Shown here in pieces: positions 34,744 through 44,383 of a DNA stretch of 64,000 nt. Position numbers and translations under genes: made by a program. The stretch's first letter is position 1; the number at the start of each line of letters is the position of its first letter. Source of the DNA: DASUPK01 sp963695805 (GTDB lineage: Bacteria > Actinomycetota > Thermoleophilia > Solirubrobacterales > 70-9); contig CAVOHV010000015.1 of NCBI GenBank assembly GCA_963695805.1, positions 62,001 through 126,000 of the forward strand. The letters are read 5' to 3'. The notes below the pieces were generated by a model. The model did no database searches. It was not told where the DNA came from and saw only the letters and a list, made by a program, of their open reading frames with translations.

Positions 34744-36639
34744 GTGGATCGGCTAAAGCATCCCGTCTGGCGTCACCGAGTGATCCAGATCGCCGCCGAT
34801 GCAGTCCTCGTTGCGGCGGCCTACTACCTGGCCTTCAGGTTGCGCTTCCTCGATGCCTCGGGCGGTATCCCGGAGCGCTACGACCACATGCTCGCCACTT
34901 CGATCGGCTTCGTGGTCGCCGGGCAGCTGTTCATCTTCTACATCTCCGGCCTCTACGAGAAGTGGTGGCGCTATTTCCGCCTGCCGGACATGATCGCGGT
35001 GCTGCGCGCCTGCGCGATCTCGACGGCGATCCTGGCGATCACCTTCCTGCTGCTGAAGCCGTTCGACGACCAGATCCCGCGGTCGGTCGTGGTCAGCAAC
35101 TTCCTGCTCACGGTGTTCCTCGTCGGCGGTGCCCGTCTTCTCGCTCGGATGATCCTGGTGGAGCGGCTCGCCCGCCGCGACGTTCGCGGCGCGAGGAGGG
35201 TGCTCGTCGTCGGCGCGGGGTCGGGCGGGCAGATGGTCGCCCGAGAGCTGCAGCTGAACCCCAACCTCGGAGCAAAGGCGATCGGCTTCCTGGACGACGA
35301 TCCGCGCAAGCGCGGCATGCGCCTGCATGGACTGAACGTCCTCGGCACCACCGAGGAAGTCGGTCAGATCCTCGATGAGCTCGACCCCGACGAGGTGCTC
35401 ATCGCCATCCCGTCCGCCCCCGGGGTGTTGCGCGGCCGGGTCGTCACGGCCTGCCGGGAGCGCGACGTCCCGGTGCGGACGCTGCCGACCGTCTTCGAGC
35501 TCCTCCGGGGTGGGGTGCAGCTCACCAGGCAGCTGCGCGAAGTCCAGGTGGAGGACGTCCTCGGGCGCGAGCCGGTGAAGATGGAGCTCGACCGGGTCGG
35601 GGCCTACATGCAGGACAAGGTCGTGCTCGTGACCGGCGCCGGCGGCTCGATCGGCTCGGAGCTCGTCCGCCAGATCGCTCGGGTGCGGCCGAAGCTGCTC
35701 GTCATCCTCGATCACGCCGAGGACAACCTCTTCCGGATCGATCGCGAGATGGTCGAGGAGCGCCACTTCACCCGGGTCGAGTCGGTGCTCGCGGACTGCA
35801 AGGAGCCCGAGCGCATGCTCGAGGTCATGCAGCGCTTCCGGCCGGACGTCGTCTTCCACGCCGCCGCCTACAAGCACGTGCCCCTGATGGAGGCCAACCC
35901 GCTCGAGGCGATCCGCAACAACGCGGTCGCCACCCGGGTCACCGCCGAGACCGCCGTCGCTTCCGGGTGCGACCGCTTCGTACTGATCTCGACCGACAAG
36001 GCCGTCCATCCGCGCACGGTGATGGGCGCCTCGAAGGCGATGGCGGAGTGGATCGTCGAGGCAGCGGGCCGGAAACACCCCCAGACGCGCTTCGTCACCG
36101 TCCGCTTCGGCAACGTTCTCGCCTCCTCGGGCAGCGTGGTGCCGATTTTCCGGAGCCAGATCGAGCGCGGCGGCCCCGTCACGGTGACCGACCCGGAGAT
36201 GACGCGGTACTTCATGACCATCCCCGAGGCGGTTCAGCTGGTGATCCGCTCCGGCGACCTCGGCGGCGCCAGCGGGGAGGTCTTCGTGCTCGAGATGGGA
36301 GAGCCGGTGAAGATCGTCGACCTGGCCCACAACATGATCCGGCTGGCGGGCTACGAGCCCGAGGTGGGCATCGCGATCGAGTTCGTCGGCGCACGGCCGG
36401 GCGAGAAGCTCCATGAGGAGCTCTTCAACTCTGACGAGCGGCCCCAGGCGACGGCCGCGGATCGGATCGTGCGCGCGGTCCGCGAGGCGCCGCGGGACCC
36501 GGAGTGGGTGAACGGGACGCTGAGCCGGCTCGAGGCCCTGGTCGGCTCCGGCGACGAGGCCGACCTCGCCGCTCAGACCGTCGAGCTGGTCACGCAGCGG
36601 CGGGCCGCTGCGCTTCCGGTCGACGACGTAACGGCGTAG
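34744..36639 (+). CDS. Nucleoside-diphosphate-sugar 4,6-dehydratase, CapD/WbpM/PglF type
   Basis: 631 residues. Four N-terminal membrane segments, a first Rossmann-like CoA-binding domain (VLVVGAGSGGQMVARE), then the catalytic SDR domain with TGAGGSIGSELVRQIA near 297, HAAAYKHVPLMEANP, STDKAVHPRTVMGASKAMAE (catalytic Lys in the SMK-like triad) and RPGEKLHEELF. It likely makes a UDP-4-keto-6-deoxy sugar, the first step to bacillosamine-like or other deoxyamino sugars. First gene of the polysaccharide cluster. Confidence 0.92.
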   Translation: MDRLKHPVWRHRVIQIAADAVLVAAAYYLAFRLRFLDASGGIPERYDHMLATSIGFVVAGQLFIFYISGLYEKWWRYFRLPDMIAVLRACAISTAILAITFLLLKPFDDQIPRSVVVSNFLLTVFLVGGARLLARMILVERLARRDVRGARRVLVVGAGSGGQMVARELQLNPNLGAKAIGFLDDDPRKRGMRLHGLNVLGTTEEVGQILDELDPDEVLIAIPSAPGVLRGRVVTACRERDVPVRTLPTVFELLRGGVQLTRQLREVQVEDVLGREPVKMELDRVGAYMQDKVVLVTGAGGSIGSELVRQIARVRPKLLVILDHAEDNLFRIDREMVEERHFTRVESVLADCKEPERMLEVMQRFRPDVVFHAAAYKHVPLMEANPLEAIRNNAVATRVTAETAVASGCDRFVLISTDKAVHPRTVMGASKAMAEWIVEAAGRKHPQTRFVTVRFGNVLASSGSVVPIFRSQIERGGPVTVTDPEMTRYFMTIPEAVQLVIRSGDLGGASGEVFVLEMGEPVKIVDLAHNMIRLAGYEPEVGIAIEFVGARPGEKLHEELFNSDERPQATAADRIVRAVREAPRDPEWVNGTLSRLEALVGSGDEADLAAQTVELVTQRRAAALPVDDVTA

Positions 36640-36643
36640 GTAA

Positions 36644-36699
36644 GCGGCTTCGCCACATGACGGGTCGCCCCTCGGCTTCGCCTCGGAGCACCCTCGCAT
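36644..36699 (-). repeat. Intergenic hairpin repeat, copy B
   Basis: Minus-strand reading: ATGCGAGGGTGCTCC, GAGGCGAAGCCGA, GGGGCGACCCGTCATG, then TGGCGAAGCCGCTTAC. GGGT/ACCC, GC/GC and TCC/GGG pair (one T-G wobble) around a bulged G instead of A. The GCGAAGC mini-hairpin occurs twice. It lies between two same-direction genes. Confidence 0.78.
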
Positions 36700-36721
36700 C
36701 TAACATCCCGCGCCCCCGGTC

Positions 36722-37549
36722 ATGAGCAGCATTCTCAAGGACGTCGGCGCCGTCGCGGGTCTTGCCTCATTCCTGGGGCTGGCCCTGCTCGCGCTGCTCT
36801 ATTTCACGCAGGCGCGAGACATTCGCCGCCTGCGTGAGAACGCGAGCTTCCTGGTCGAGGCCGACTCCGAAGACGGTGAGACGGTCACGCCCGCCGAGCG
36901 AACAGCGACCGCCGTCGCCGCGAAGGAACCCGAGAAGGCGGCCGCCGCGGCCGCCGCGACGGCCCCGAACGAGGCCGAGGCGTTTCGGAGAGCCGAGTTG
37001 GCGCGCCAGGCCGCTGAGCGGCGGAAGCGTTTCGAGCAGCGCCGGCGCCGTCCCTCGAATGGTCGCGAGCGCCCCGCCTGGCTCTCCGACTGGAAGGGGA
37101 TCACCGCCGTCGTCCTCATCGGGCTCATCGTCCTCGCGGGCGCCGCCTTCGGAGTGACCCGCATCGTCGGCGGTGGCAGCGAGTCCGACGCCCCGGCTGC
37201 CGGCGCGAACAAGGGCCCATGCCCGCCCGGCCAAACCCGGGTCGCTGTGCTGAACGGGACGCCCTCCCCCGGCCTCGCGGCGGACTTCGCTGGGCCGCTC
37301 AAGCAGCAGGGCTACAAGACGACGCCGGTCGGGAATACGGAGTCGCCCTTCAGCACCAGCGTGGTCATGTACGACCCGCAACAGGGCAAGGAGTGCGCCG
37401 ATGTGATCTCGAAGATCGTGGGCATTCCGAAGCAGCAGCCGATGGACAACGAGGTCCGAGTCGCCTCGGAGGGAGATCCGGTCGCCGTGGTTCTGGGAGA
37501 CGACAAGGCCGGCTCGAGTGGGGCCAGCACGACCGGCTCGGGAATCTGA
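36722..37549 (+). CDS. Membrane protein with LytR C-terminal domain
   Basis: 275 residues. N-terminal membrane segment (about 8-27), a charged Ala/Glu/Arg-rich helical region (about 55-115), a second membrane segment near 128-148 and a C-terminal domain starting at QTRVAVLNGTPSPGLAADFA that matches LytR_C (VxVLNGTxxxGLA). The domain is often attached to LCP ligases that fix polymers to the wall, but no LCP catalytic domain is present. It may organise export or attachment of the polymer made by the surrounding genes. Confidence 0.75.
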   Translation: MSSILKDVGAVAGLASFLGLALLALLYFTQARDIRRLRENASFLVEADSEDGETVTPAERTATAVAAKEPEKAAAAAAATAPNEAEAFRRAELARQAAERRKRFEQRRRRPSNGRERPAWLSDWKGITAVVLIGLIVLAGAAFGVTRIVGGGSESDAPAAGANKGPCPPGQTRVAVLNGTPSPGLAADFAGPLKQQGYKTTPVGNTESPFSTSVVMYDPQQGKECADVISKIVGIPKQQPMDNEVRVASEGDPVAVVLGDDKAGSSGASTTGSGI

Positions 37550-37575
37550 GCCAACGCAGCCAGCCCGGTCGCCCT

Positions 37576-37995
37576 GTGAGCGAGCGCAGCCGATCGGCAG
37601 TCTTCCTTTCCGTCCTGGTGGTGTCGTTCCTGCTGGCGGCCACCGCGGCGGCGATCGTGATCACGCAGCATCTGCGGGACGAGGGGCCCGTTGCCAGCTC
37701 GATCTTCTGGAAGACCCGGCCCGGGCCCCGCTACAGGGTCTGCTTCCTCCTGACCCGGGCTGACAAGGTCCAGGTCTCCGTGGTCGATCTCTCGGACGAC
37801 TCGGTCCGGGTATTGGCCGACCGTGAGCTGGAGGGCGGTGACGTCCCGCACTGCTTCGATTGGGATGGGAGGACCTCGGCCGGCCAGCCGGTTCCGCCCG
37901 GCCCGTACCGACTGCAGCTGTCCCTCGAGCAAGCCGATCGGACTGCCATCTCCGGCGAGCACGTGACGATCGGCACCGCCGGGGCGAAATCGTGA
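37576..37995 (+). CDS. Secreted or anchored FlgD-like Ig-fold protein
   Basis: 139 residues from GTG 37576. One N-terminal membrane segment (about 8-30) followed by a beta domain whose end reads FDWDGRTSAGQPVPPGPYRL, the typical FlgD_Ig motif (WDGRxxxGxxVPxGxYxL). No flagellar genes are nearby, so it is probably a surface structural module of the polysaccharide cluster. GTGA-type overlap with the next gene. Confidence 0.72.
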   Translation: MSERSRSAVFLSVLVVSFLLAATAAAIVITQHLRDEGPVASSIFWKTRPGPRYRVCFLLTRADKVQVSVVDLSDDSVRVLADRELEGGDVPHCFDWDGRTSAGQPVPPGPYRLQLSLEQADRTAISGEHVTIGTAGAKS

Positions 37996-39536
37996 ACGAG
38001 ACCCTCGAGATCATCGGCTGCCTGGCCGCCGCGGGCGCCCTCTCGATGTCCTTCTTCGCCTCCGATCCACGCCTCAGGGCGGTCGGCCTGGTCTTGGCCG
38101 GGGGTCTAGCGCTAGCCCTGATCGGCGGCCAGGGCTGGGACGACATCCGAAACCTCCGCGAACACCATCTGGAGTTCGCCGGCATGATCGTGGCGGGGAT
38201 CGCCCTGTTGGCCGTCGGCGCAGCCGCGATGCTGCGCTGGCCGATCCTGCTGCCGCTGCTGGTGATCGCGACGCTGCCGTTCCGGGTGCGGCTGCATGTC
38301 GCCGGAGGGGAGGCCGTCAACCTCCTGGTGCCGCTCTACGTCGTCATCGGCTGCGGCGTCCTGGCGACCGTCGTAGCGACGCTGCGGGGTCAGACAAGGC
38401 TTCGCAGGCTGCCCAAGCCGCTCGTCCTGGCGCTCGTCCTGGTGATCTGCCTGTACGCCGTACAGACCGTCTACTCGCCGGACGTCGCATTCGCCGCCCG
38501 CAACGTCGGCTTCTTCCTGGTTCCCTTCGCGATTCTCTTCTCCCTGCTGGCGGAGGCGACTTGGGACCGGCGGCTACTCAGGTTCGCCCTCGCGGTGGTG
38601 CTCGCCGAGGGGTTGATCCTCGCGCTGATCGGGATCGGGCAGTTCGCCGACCAGCACATCTTCTGGAACGACAAGCTCGAGGCGTCCAACGACTTCCACT
38701 TCTACTTCCGGGTCAACTCGCTTTTCTGGGACCCGAACATCTACGGGCGCTATCTCGTCCTGACGATCCTCCTCGCCACCACGACCCTGCTCTGGGCGGC
38801 GAACCGGGTCCTGGCGTTTGCGCTAGCCGGGGCCGTGGCGATCGCGTTCGCGGGGCTCCTCTTCGCCTTCTCACAGACGAGCTTCATCGCGCTCTTTGCC
38901 GGCCTGATCGTCCTGGTCGCCCTTCGCTGGAGCGTCCGCCGGACCGCAGTCGCGACGCTGGTCACGGTGATCGTGGCCGGATCTGCACTCGTCATTCGAA
39001 GCTCCTCCAACGACTCGAACTCCATCAACACGGAGGGACACGGCACCCTGGTCTCGGGAGGCCTGAAGCTGGCCCGTCATCGGCCGCTGTACGGCTACGG
39101 CTCAGCCTCCTTCTCAAAGGAGTTCGCCCGCGAGGAGCACGTCCCCCCGGGCGACACGACCATCTCGCATAGCGAGCCGGTCACCGTCGCGGCCGAGCAG
39201 GGAGCGATCGGAGTGATCGCCTACCTGGCTCTGCTGGCTGCGGCGCTCTGGACCGTGCTCGACGGCCTGCGCCGAACGGCGCCGGGCTGGGGCGGTCAGT
39301 TTCGACCCCTCGTGGAAGGGGATCGGGTCGAGCTCACCCCGGCTCGGATCGGGATCGCCGCGGCGTTCTGCGCGTTGCTCGTCCACACGATCGGCTACGC
39401 CGCCTACCTGACCGATCCGCTCACCTGGACGTTGCTCGCGGTGGGCGGGGTGCTCGCCGCCGAGGCTGGTGCCGGCGGCTGGCCGAGCCGCACCGTGGAA
39501 GCGGAATCCGCCGCCGCTCCTACAGTCGCCTCTTAG
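37992..39536 (+). CDS. O-antigen ligase / Wzy-like polymerase
   Basis: 514 residues from GTG 37992. About twelve membrane segments. The family's large extracellular loop appears near 340-410, with ARHRPLYGYGSASFSKEF and HSEPVTVAAEQGAIGV (Wzy_C / O-antigen ligase pattern: GxGxGxF and HNxxL-like). In this context it likely polymerises repeat units moved by the flippase that follows. Wzy and WaaL cannot be told apart by sequence. Confidence 0.85.
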   Translation: MNETLEIIGCLAAAGALSMSFFASDPRLRAVGLVLAGGLALALIGGQGWDDIRNLREHHLEFAGMIVAGIALLAVGAAAMLRWPILLPLLVIATLPFRVRLHVAGGEAVNLLVPLYVVIGCGVLATVVATLRGQTRLRRLPKPLVLALVLVICLYAVQTVYSPDVAFAARNVGFFLVPFAILFSLLAEATWDRRLLRFALAVVLAEGLILALIGIGQFADQHIFWNDKLEASNDFHFYFRVNSLFWDPNIYGRYLVLTILLATTTLLWAANRVLAFALAGAVAIAFAGLLFAFSQTSFIALFAGLIVLVALRWSVRRTAVATLVTVIVAGSALVIRSSSNDSNSINTEGHGTLVSGGLKLARHRPLYGYGSASFSKEFAREEHVPPGDTTISHSEPVTVAAEQGAIGVIAYLALLAAALWTVLDGLRRTAPGWGGQFRPLVEGDRVELTPARIGIAAAFCALLVHTIGYAAYLTDPLTWTLLAVGGVLAAEAGAGGWPSRTVEAESAAAPTVAS

Positions 39537-39540
39537 TCCC

Positions 39541-41133
39541 ATGACCGGATACCTCCGCCGCCTGGCGACGACGGGTGCCGCGTACACGGCCTCGAGTGTC
39601 ATCTCGAAGCTGATCGCGGTCGCGCTGCTGCCGCTCTACACGCGGTATCTGACTCCGGCCGACTACGGCGCCGCTGAGGTCCTGATCACGGGCGTGATCG
39701 CGGCGAGCATCGTGCTCCGGCTGGGGATCATCGAGGCGTTGCTGCGCTTCTACTACCAGGCGGGAGAGGACCCCGACCAGGTGGTGAAGACAGCGTTCGC
39801 GTCACTGCTCTGGACCACGACGATCGGCTTGGCGATCGCGTTCCCGCTCGCAGAGCCGATCTCGAGGCTTCTGCTCGACCACTCGGACGCATCCCTGGTG
39901 CGGATCGCGATCTTCGGCCTCTGGGTCTTCACGATGTACGAGTTCCTCACCGCGCTCTTTCGGATCGACGAGCGGGCGAAGGCTTACTTCGCATTCACCG
40001 TCGCCAACGTCCTGGTCACGATTCCCGTGACGGTCTGGCTGGTCGTGGGCCAGGGCGAGGGAGCGAGCGGCCTCCTCTGGGGCCAGTACGGCACCGGAGC
40101 CGTCTTCCTGGCCGGCCTGGTGATCGCGCAGCGGCACCGGCTGGCCCTCCTGCCGGACCCGGCGCTCCTGCGCCGGATGCTGCGCTGGGGCCTGCCCACC
40201 ATGCCCGCCGAGCTCTCCCTCTATTCGCTCAATTTCATCGATCGGCTGCTGATCGTCCGCCTGGTCGGCCTCGGCGATGCCGGCCTCTACAGCCTCTCGG
40301 TGAAGTTCGCACAGGCGGTCAACGTGCTCGTCAAGGGGTTCCAGCTTGCCTGGCCTCCGCTCGCCTATTCGATCCGGGACGATGAGGAGGCGCGGCGGGC
40401 CTACGCCGTGATCGTCACCTGGTTCGTCTCGGTGACCACCTTCGTCGTCGCCGGGATGTGGCTGTTCTCGCGCTGGATCGTTCGCACCCTCGCGGCCCCC
40501 GAGTTCTTCGACTCCTACAAGACGATCGGGCTGGTCTCCACGGGCGTGATGCTCTACGCGCTCTACCTCGTCCTGGTGATCATCCTCGGACGCACCGGCC
40601 GCACCGAGTTCAACTTCCCGGCGACGGCGGCCGGGACCGCGGTCAACATCGTCCTCAATCTCATCCTGCTTCCCTCGATGGGCATCGTCGGCGCCGGCGT
40701 CTCGCTGGTCGCCTCGTACGCGGTCGTGCTGGTGTTGATGTACGTCTTCACGCAGCGACTTTTCCCTGTCCCCTACGAATGGCTGCGCCTCGGACAGGCG
40801 GTCGGGCTCGCCACGGTCCTGGTGCTGGCGGGGGAGCTCCTGCTGCCGACCTCCGGGATCGGCGGGCTCGCCGGCCGCACCGCCCTCTGGCTCGCGTATC
40901 CACTGTTGCTCTGGGGAACCGGATTCCTGAACGATGAGGAGCGAGAGGCGGCGGGACGCGTTCTCAGGCCCTCGTACGTGCGGGCGTCTCTCCAGCGCCT
41001 TCGGGAGGCACCGCCTCCCGAGCCTGAGCCCGAATCGGCGAAGGAAGAGGAGGAGCAGAAGGAGGGTCGTGGGCCGCGCCTCACCCGCGAGACGCTGGAG
41101 GCCGAGCAGCGCGACGAGGACGCAATCCGCTAG
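39541..41133 (+). CDS. Polysaccharide flippase (Wzx/MATE-like)
   Basis: 530 residues from ATG 39541. MOP-superfamily flippase: TASSVISKLIAVALLPLYTR and YLTPADYGAAEVL at the N-terminus, about 14 membrane segments, and a cytosolic Glu/Lys-rich tail of about 50 residues. It should move undecaprenyl-linked repeat units across the membrane for the adjacent polymerase. Starts four bases after the previous stop. Confidence 0.9.
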   Translation: MTGYLRRLATTGAAYTASSVISKLIAVALLPLYTRYLTPADYGAAEVLITGVIAASIVLRLGIIEALLRFYYQAGEDPDQVVKTAFASLLWTTTIGLAIAFPLAEPISRLLLDHSDASLVRIAIFGLWVFTMYEFLTALFRIDERAKAYFAFTVANVLVTIPVTVWLVVGQGEGASGLLWGQYGTGAVFLAGLVIAQRHRLALLPDPALLRRMLRWGLPTMPAELSLYSLNFIDRLLIVRLVGLGDAGLYSLSVKFAQAVNVLVKGFQLAWPPLAYSIRDDEEARRAYAVIVTWFVSVTTFVVAGMWLFSRWIVRTLAAPEFFDSYKTIGLVSTGVMLYALYLVLVIILGRTGRTEFNFPATAAGTAVNIVLNLILLPSMGIVGAGVSLVASYAVVLVLMYVFTQRLFPVPYEWLRLGQAVGLATVLVLAGELLLPTSGIGGLAGRTALWLAYPLLLWGTGFLNDEEREAAGRVLRPSYVRASLQRLREAPPPEPEPESAKEEEEQKEGRGPRLTRETLEAEQRDEDAIR

Positions 41134-41150
41134 GCCCGGGTGGCGAGACG

Positions 41151-41286
41151 GTGAACGGCCCCGCCCTGACCCTGTTGATCTGCACGCACAACAACGCGTA
41201 GATGCTCGACCGCGCCCTGGAGAGCATCGCCGAGCAGGTCCTTCCACCGGAGGTCGGCTGGGAGGTGCTGGTGGTCTCGCCCGCTC
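41151..41286 (+). pseudogene. Glycosyltransferase family 2 N-terminal relic
   Basis: From GTG 41151 the frame reads VNGPALTLLICTHNNA, TAG (41199), then MLDRALESIAEQVLPPEVGW and EVLVVS. This is the first beta strand and helix of a GT2 enzyme; the usual sequence is THNN-A-E-x-L and LVVDNNS. The TAG replaces the expected Glu codon, and the match stops after about 45 residues, exactly where the minus-strand glycosyltransferase ends (41287). It is the remnant of a GT2 gene that once followed the flippase, truncated by the rearrangement that put the inverted gene pair here. Confidence 0.8.
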
Positions 41287-42306
41287 CTAGGCGCACGCCC
41301 GCTCCAGGATCTGGGTCATGCGCGCCGCCTGACGCTTCACGTCGTGCTCAGCGGCCGCCCGGCGGGCGGCCGGGTTGGGTGTGGGCTTGGTCGCCGCCAG
41401 CTCCATGGCGTGCGGGAGGGCCGCGGGATCCTGCGGGTCGACCAGGACTCCCGCCTCGGGTGTGACGAACTCCGGCGGCCCGCCGACGCTGGTGGCGAGC
41501 ACCGTGCGCTCCATCGCCATCCCCTCGAGCGTCGCCTGGCCGAAGGGCTCGGTCAGCGATGGCTGGCAGAGCACGTCGCAGGCCGCGACCCACTGAGGCA
41601 CCTCCGATTGCGGGAGGCGCCCGGTCAGGGTGACATCGGGCCTATCTTCGAGCGCCGGGCGCAGCGGCCCGTCTCCGACGAACGCCAGGCGTCCTCGACC
41701 GAGCGAGGCGAAGGCGTCCGCCAGCCGGACGACGTTCTTGCGCTCGATCAGCGAGCCGACGCAGAGGAAGGCCGGCCCCTCACCGTCCCAGCCCAGCTCA
41801 GTGCGGGCCTGATCGGCGGGACGCGGGGAGAAAGCGTCGAGGTCGACGCCGCAGTCCGCGACCTCGATCTTCGGCTTGGCCGCCGGGACCTGCTCGGTGA
41901 GGCGACCCGCGAGCCAGCGCGAGTTGGCGATCACCGCGGAGGAGCGGCTCACCACCCAGCGAGTGGCGGCGGTGACTCCCGGGATCCGGCCGAGATTCGC
42001 CACGTCCTGGCCGTGGGCCATAACGACCAGCGGAGCCCCTGCCGCCCGGGCGGCGAGCGCCCCTGCGGCCCCGGCGGGGAAGAGGAAGTGGGCGAAGACG
42101 ACATCGGGGCGGAAGCGCCGGGCCGCGGACCGGGCTTTGCGGACCAGCGTGCCGTACTCGGTCGGGGGGCCTCCTCGCCGGCTGATCGAAGCGACCTCGA
42201 CCTGGTGCCCGAGCGCCTCGATTTCCCGCGTCAGCGGCACCAGGAAGCTGCCCAGGTCCGGATTCTCCGGAGTCGGCCACATCTGGGTGACCTCGAGGAT
42301 CCTCAC
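41287..42306 (-). CDS. Glycosyltransferase family 4
   Basis: 339 residues, GTG start. GT-B fold: MRILEVTQMWPTPENPDLGSF at the start, AHGQDVANLG, VSRSSAVIANSRWLAGRL, ADCGVDLDAF, FLCVGSLIERKNV, and the retaining-GT motif EPFGQATLEGMAMERTVLAT (E-x7-E). Adds a sugar from a nucleotide donor to the growing lipid-linked unit. Together with the next gene it is inverted relative to the rest of the cluster. Confidence 0.9.
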   Translation of the reverse strand: MRILEVTQMWPTPENPDLGSFLVPLTREIEALGHQVEVASISRRGGPPTEYGTLVRKARSAARRFRPDVVFAHFLFPAGAAGALAARAAGAPLVVMAHGQDVANLGRIPGVTAATRWVVSRSSAVIANSRWLAGRLTEQVPAAKPKIEVADCGVDLDAFSPRPADQARTELGWDGEGPAFLCVGSLIERKNVVRLADAFASLGRGRLAFVGDGPLRPALEDRPDVTLTGRLPQSEVPQWVAACDVLCQPSLTEPFGQATLEGMAMERTVLATSVGGPPEFVTPEAGVLVDPQDPAALPHAMELAATKPTPNPAARRAAAEHDVKRQAARMTQILERACA

Positions 42307-42308
42307 GT

Positions 42309-43238
42309 CTACGACCCTATGCGGCGGTTGTATGCATCCGCCGCCTCGCGGATGCCCTCGCCCCCGCCCGGCATCAGGGCCTGGCGGGCGTGCAGCCAGT
42401 AGCGACGCGGGGAGTGGCCCGGCAGAACCAGCGCAGCGAGTGCGCGCAGCACGTAGGGCCAGGCGAGCACCGGGCGCAGCAGAAACGCTCGAGTGCGACC
42501 CAGGTGCTTGCGCAGATAGAGGTCGCGATTCCGGTGGTACTCGACGATCCGGCGTTCTGCCCCGCCGGCGTCCTGCGCCATCTGGTCGTGGTGGATCGCC
42601 CGCGCCGAGGGCACGTGGAGGATGCGCCAGCCGGCGTCCGAGAGGCGCTTGGAGAAGTCGGTCTCGTCGGAGTAGACGAAGAAACTCGGATCGAAGCCGC
42701 CGACATCGAGCGCCGCCTGGCGCCGGACCAGCATCGCGCTCGACTGCACCCAGCCCACCGGGCGCGTCGCGTCCCCGCCACTCTCGACCGTGTACCGGCG
42801 GTGCAGGAAGAGGGCTCCCGCCAGGGCGGTCCGAGCGCTGGGCAGGCGCCAGGCGCAGGGGACCGGGTGCCCATCGGGCGAGAGCAGCTGGGCCCCCGCG
42901 ACCGCGGCTTGGCGGTCCGACCGCAGCGCTCCGATCAGGGCCGGAACGGCCCCCGGCTGAAGTTCGGAGTCCTCGTTGAGCAGCAGGCAGAACTCGCCGC
43001 GTGCCTCCTCGATCAGCCGGCTGTCATTGGCGGCCTTGCCCTGACGTCGATCGAGGGCTATCAGCCGGATGTTGCGGTCCAGCGCCCGTACGGCCTCCGC
43101 CGAGCCGTCGTCCGAGGCGTTGTCCAGGACCAGCACCTCGTGCTCGAGATCGGGTGGCGCGGTGCGCTCGATCGCCTCGAGGCAGGCGAGCAGGAAGTCC
43201 CGGCCGTTCGTGTTGACCACGCAGTAGGAGAGCAGCAC
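42309..43238 (-). CDS. Glycosyltransferase family 2 (rhamnosyltransferase-like)
   Basis: 309 residues, GTG start. GT-A fold: VVNTNGRDFLLACLEAIER, VLDNASDDGSAEAV, the DxD-like NEDSELQPGAV, PVGWVQSSAMLVRR and FVYSDETDFSKRLSDAGW. The C-terminus has RNRDLYLRKH and a hydrophobic helix. Two bases separate it from the GT4 gene, so they form one unit, divergent from the next glycosyltransferase. Confidence 0.9.
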   Translation of the reverse strand: MLLSYCVVNTNGRDFLLACLEAIERTAPPDLEHEVLVLDNASDDGSAEAVRALDRNIRLIALDRRQGKAANDSRLIEEARGEFCLLLNEDSELQPGAVPALIGALRSDRQAAVAGAQLLSPDGHPVPCAWRLPSARTALAGALFLHRRYTVESGGDATRPVGWVQSSAMLVRRQAALDVGGFDPSFFVYSDETDFSKRLSDAGWRILHVPSARAIHHDQMAQDAGGAERRIVEYHRNRDLYLRKHLGRTRAFLLRPVLAWPYVLRALAALVLPGHSPRRYWLHARQALMPGGGEGIREAADAYNRRIGS

Positions 43239-43255
43239 GGCGAGAATGCTCGCCC

Positions 43256-44371
43256 ATGCGCGTCCAAATCGTCGATCCGGCGGCCTACACGCCGCCGTAT
43301 GACCACGCCCTCTCGGGCGCAGTGACCCGTGCGGGAGCCGAAGTCGAGCTGATCACCTCCCGCTTCTCCTACGGCCCCGTGCCCCGGGAGCAGGGCTATG
43401 AAGTCCGCGAGTTCTTCTACCGCCGCTCCTCCCGTGAGGGCATCGGTCCGCGGCGCAGGCGCCTGCTGCGCGCCGTGGAGCACGTGCCGGACATGCTCCG
43501 CTACCGGCGCGCGGCAGAGGCCGCCGACGTCGTCCACTACATGTGGCTCCCGATTCCAGCTCTGGATCGTCACCTGCTGGCCCCGAAGCGCCCGCGGGTC
43601 TACACGATGCACTGGCGCCTGCCGGAGACCGGTACTCGGATCGCCCGCACCCTGACCCGTCTGCTGGCCCAGATGGACGCGGTGGTGGTGCACTCCGACC
43701 ACGGTGCTCGGCGCCTCGAGAGCGACTTCGGCGTCGCGCCGGCGAAGCTGCGGGTGATCCCCCACGGCGCCTTCGACTATCTCACCAGCCAGCAGGAAGA
43801 GGTCGCGCTCCCCGCCGAGCTCCGCGAGGTCAAGGGGCCAGTCATCCTGGCGTTCGGCCTCGTCCGGCCCTACAAGGGGACCGACGTGCTTCTCGAGGCC
43901 TTCCGGCAGGTCGATGGCGCCGAGCTCTGGGTGGTCGGCATGCCGCGCATGCCGATGGGAGAGCTCCGCGAGCTCGCCCGGCGGGCGCCGGGGAAGGTCC
44001 GCTTCGTGGACCGCTTCATCACCGATCCCGAGATCCCCGCATTCATGCGCCGGGCCGATGTGGTCGTCCTGCCCTATCGGAACATCGAGCAGTCGGGAGT
44101 GCTCTACACGGCTCTCGCCTTCGGCCGGCCGCTCGTGCTCAGCTCGGTCGGCGGATTCCCTGAGATCGCCGATCAGGGGGCGGCGCGCCTGGTCCCGCCC
44201 GAGGACCCCGGCGCGCTCGCCCAAGCGCTGGGCGAGCTGCTCGCCGACCGCTCGTCACGGGACGCTCTCGCCGACGCCGCCACCAGGGCCGCCGCGACGA
44301 CCTACTCATGGGATCGGATCGGCGAGGCGACGATGGCGCTCTACCGCGATCTGATCGGCCCGCGACGATGA
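43256..44371 (+). CDS. Glycosyltransferase family 4
   Basis: 371 residues. MRVQIVDPAAYTPPYDHALS, VVHYMWLPIPALDRH, VVVHSDHGARRL, RVIPHGAFDYL, ILAFGLVRPYKGTDVLLEAF and VVLPYRNIEQSGVLYTALAF (GT-B acceptor and donor halves; E and S/GV pattern of the donor site). Sugar and linkage unknown. Confidence 0.9.
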   Translation: MRVQIVDPAAYTPPYDHALSGAVTRAGAEVELITSRFSYGPVPREQGYEVREFFYRRSSREGIGPRRRRLLRAVEHVPDMLRYRRAAEAADVVHYMWLPIPALDRHLLAPKRPRVYTMHWRLPETGTRIARTLTRLLAQMDAVVVHSDHGARRLESDFGVAPAKLRVIPHGAFDYLTSQQEEVALPAELREVKGPVILAFGLVRPYKGTDVLLEAFRQVDGAELWVVGMPRMPMGELRELARRAPGKVRFVDRFITDPEIPAFMRRADVVVLPYRNIEQSGVLYTALAFGRPLVLSSVGGFPEIADQGAARLVPPEDPGALAQALGELLADRSSRDALADAATRAAATTYSWDRIGEATMALYRDLIGPRR

Positions 44372-44383
44372 CCGCCGCCCGCC

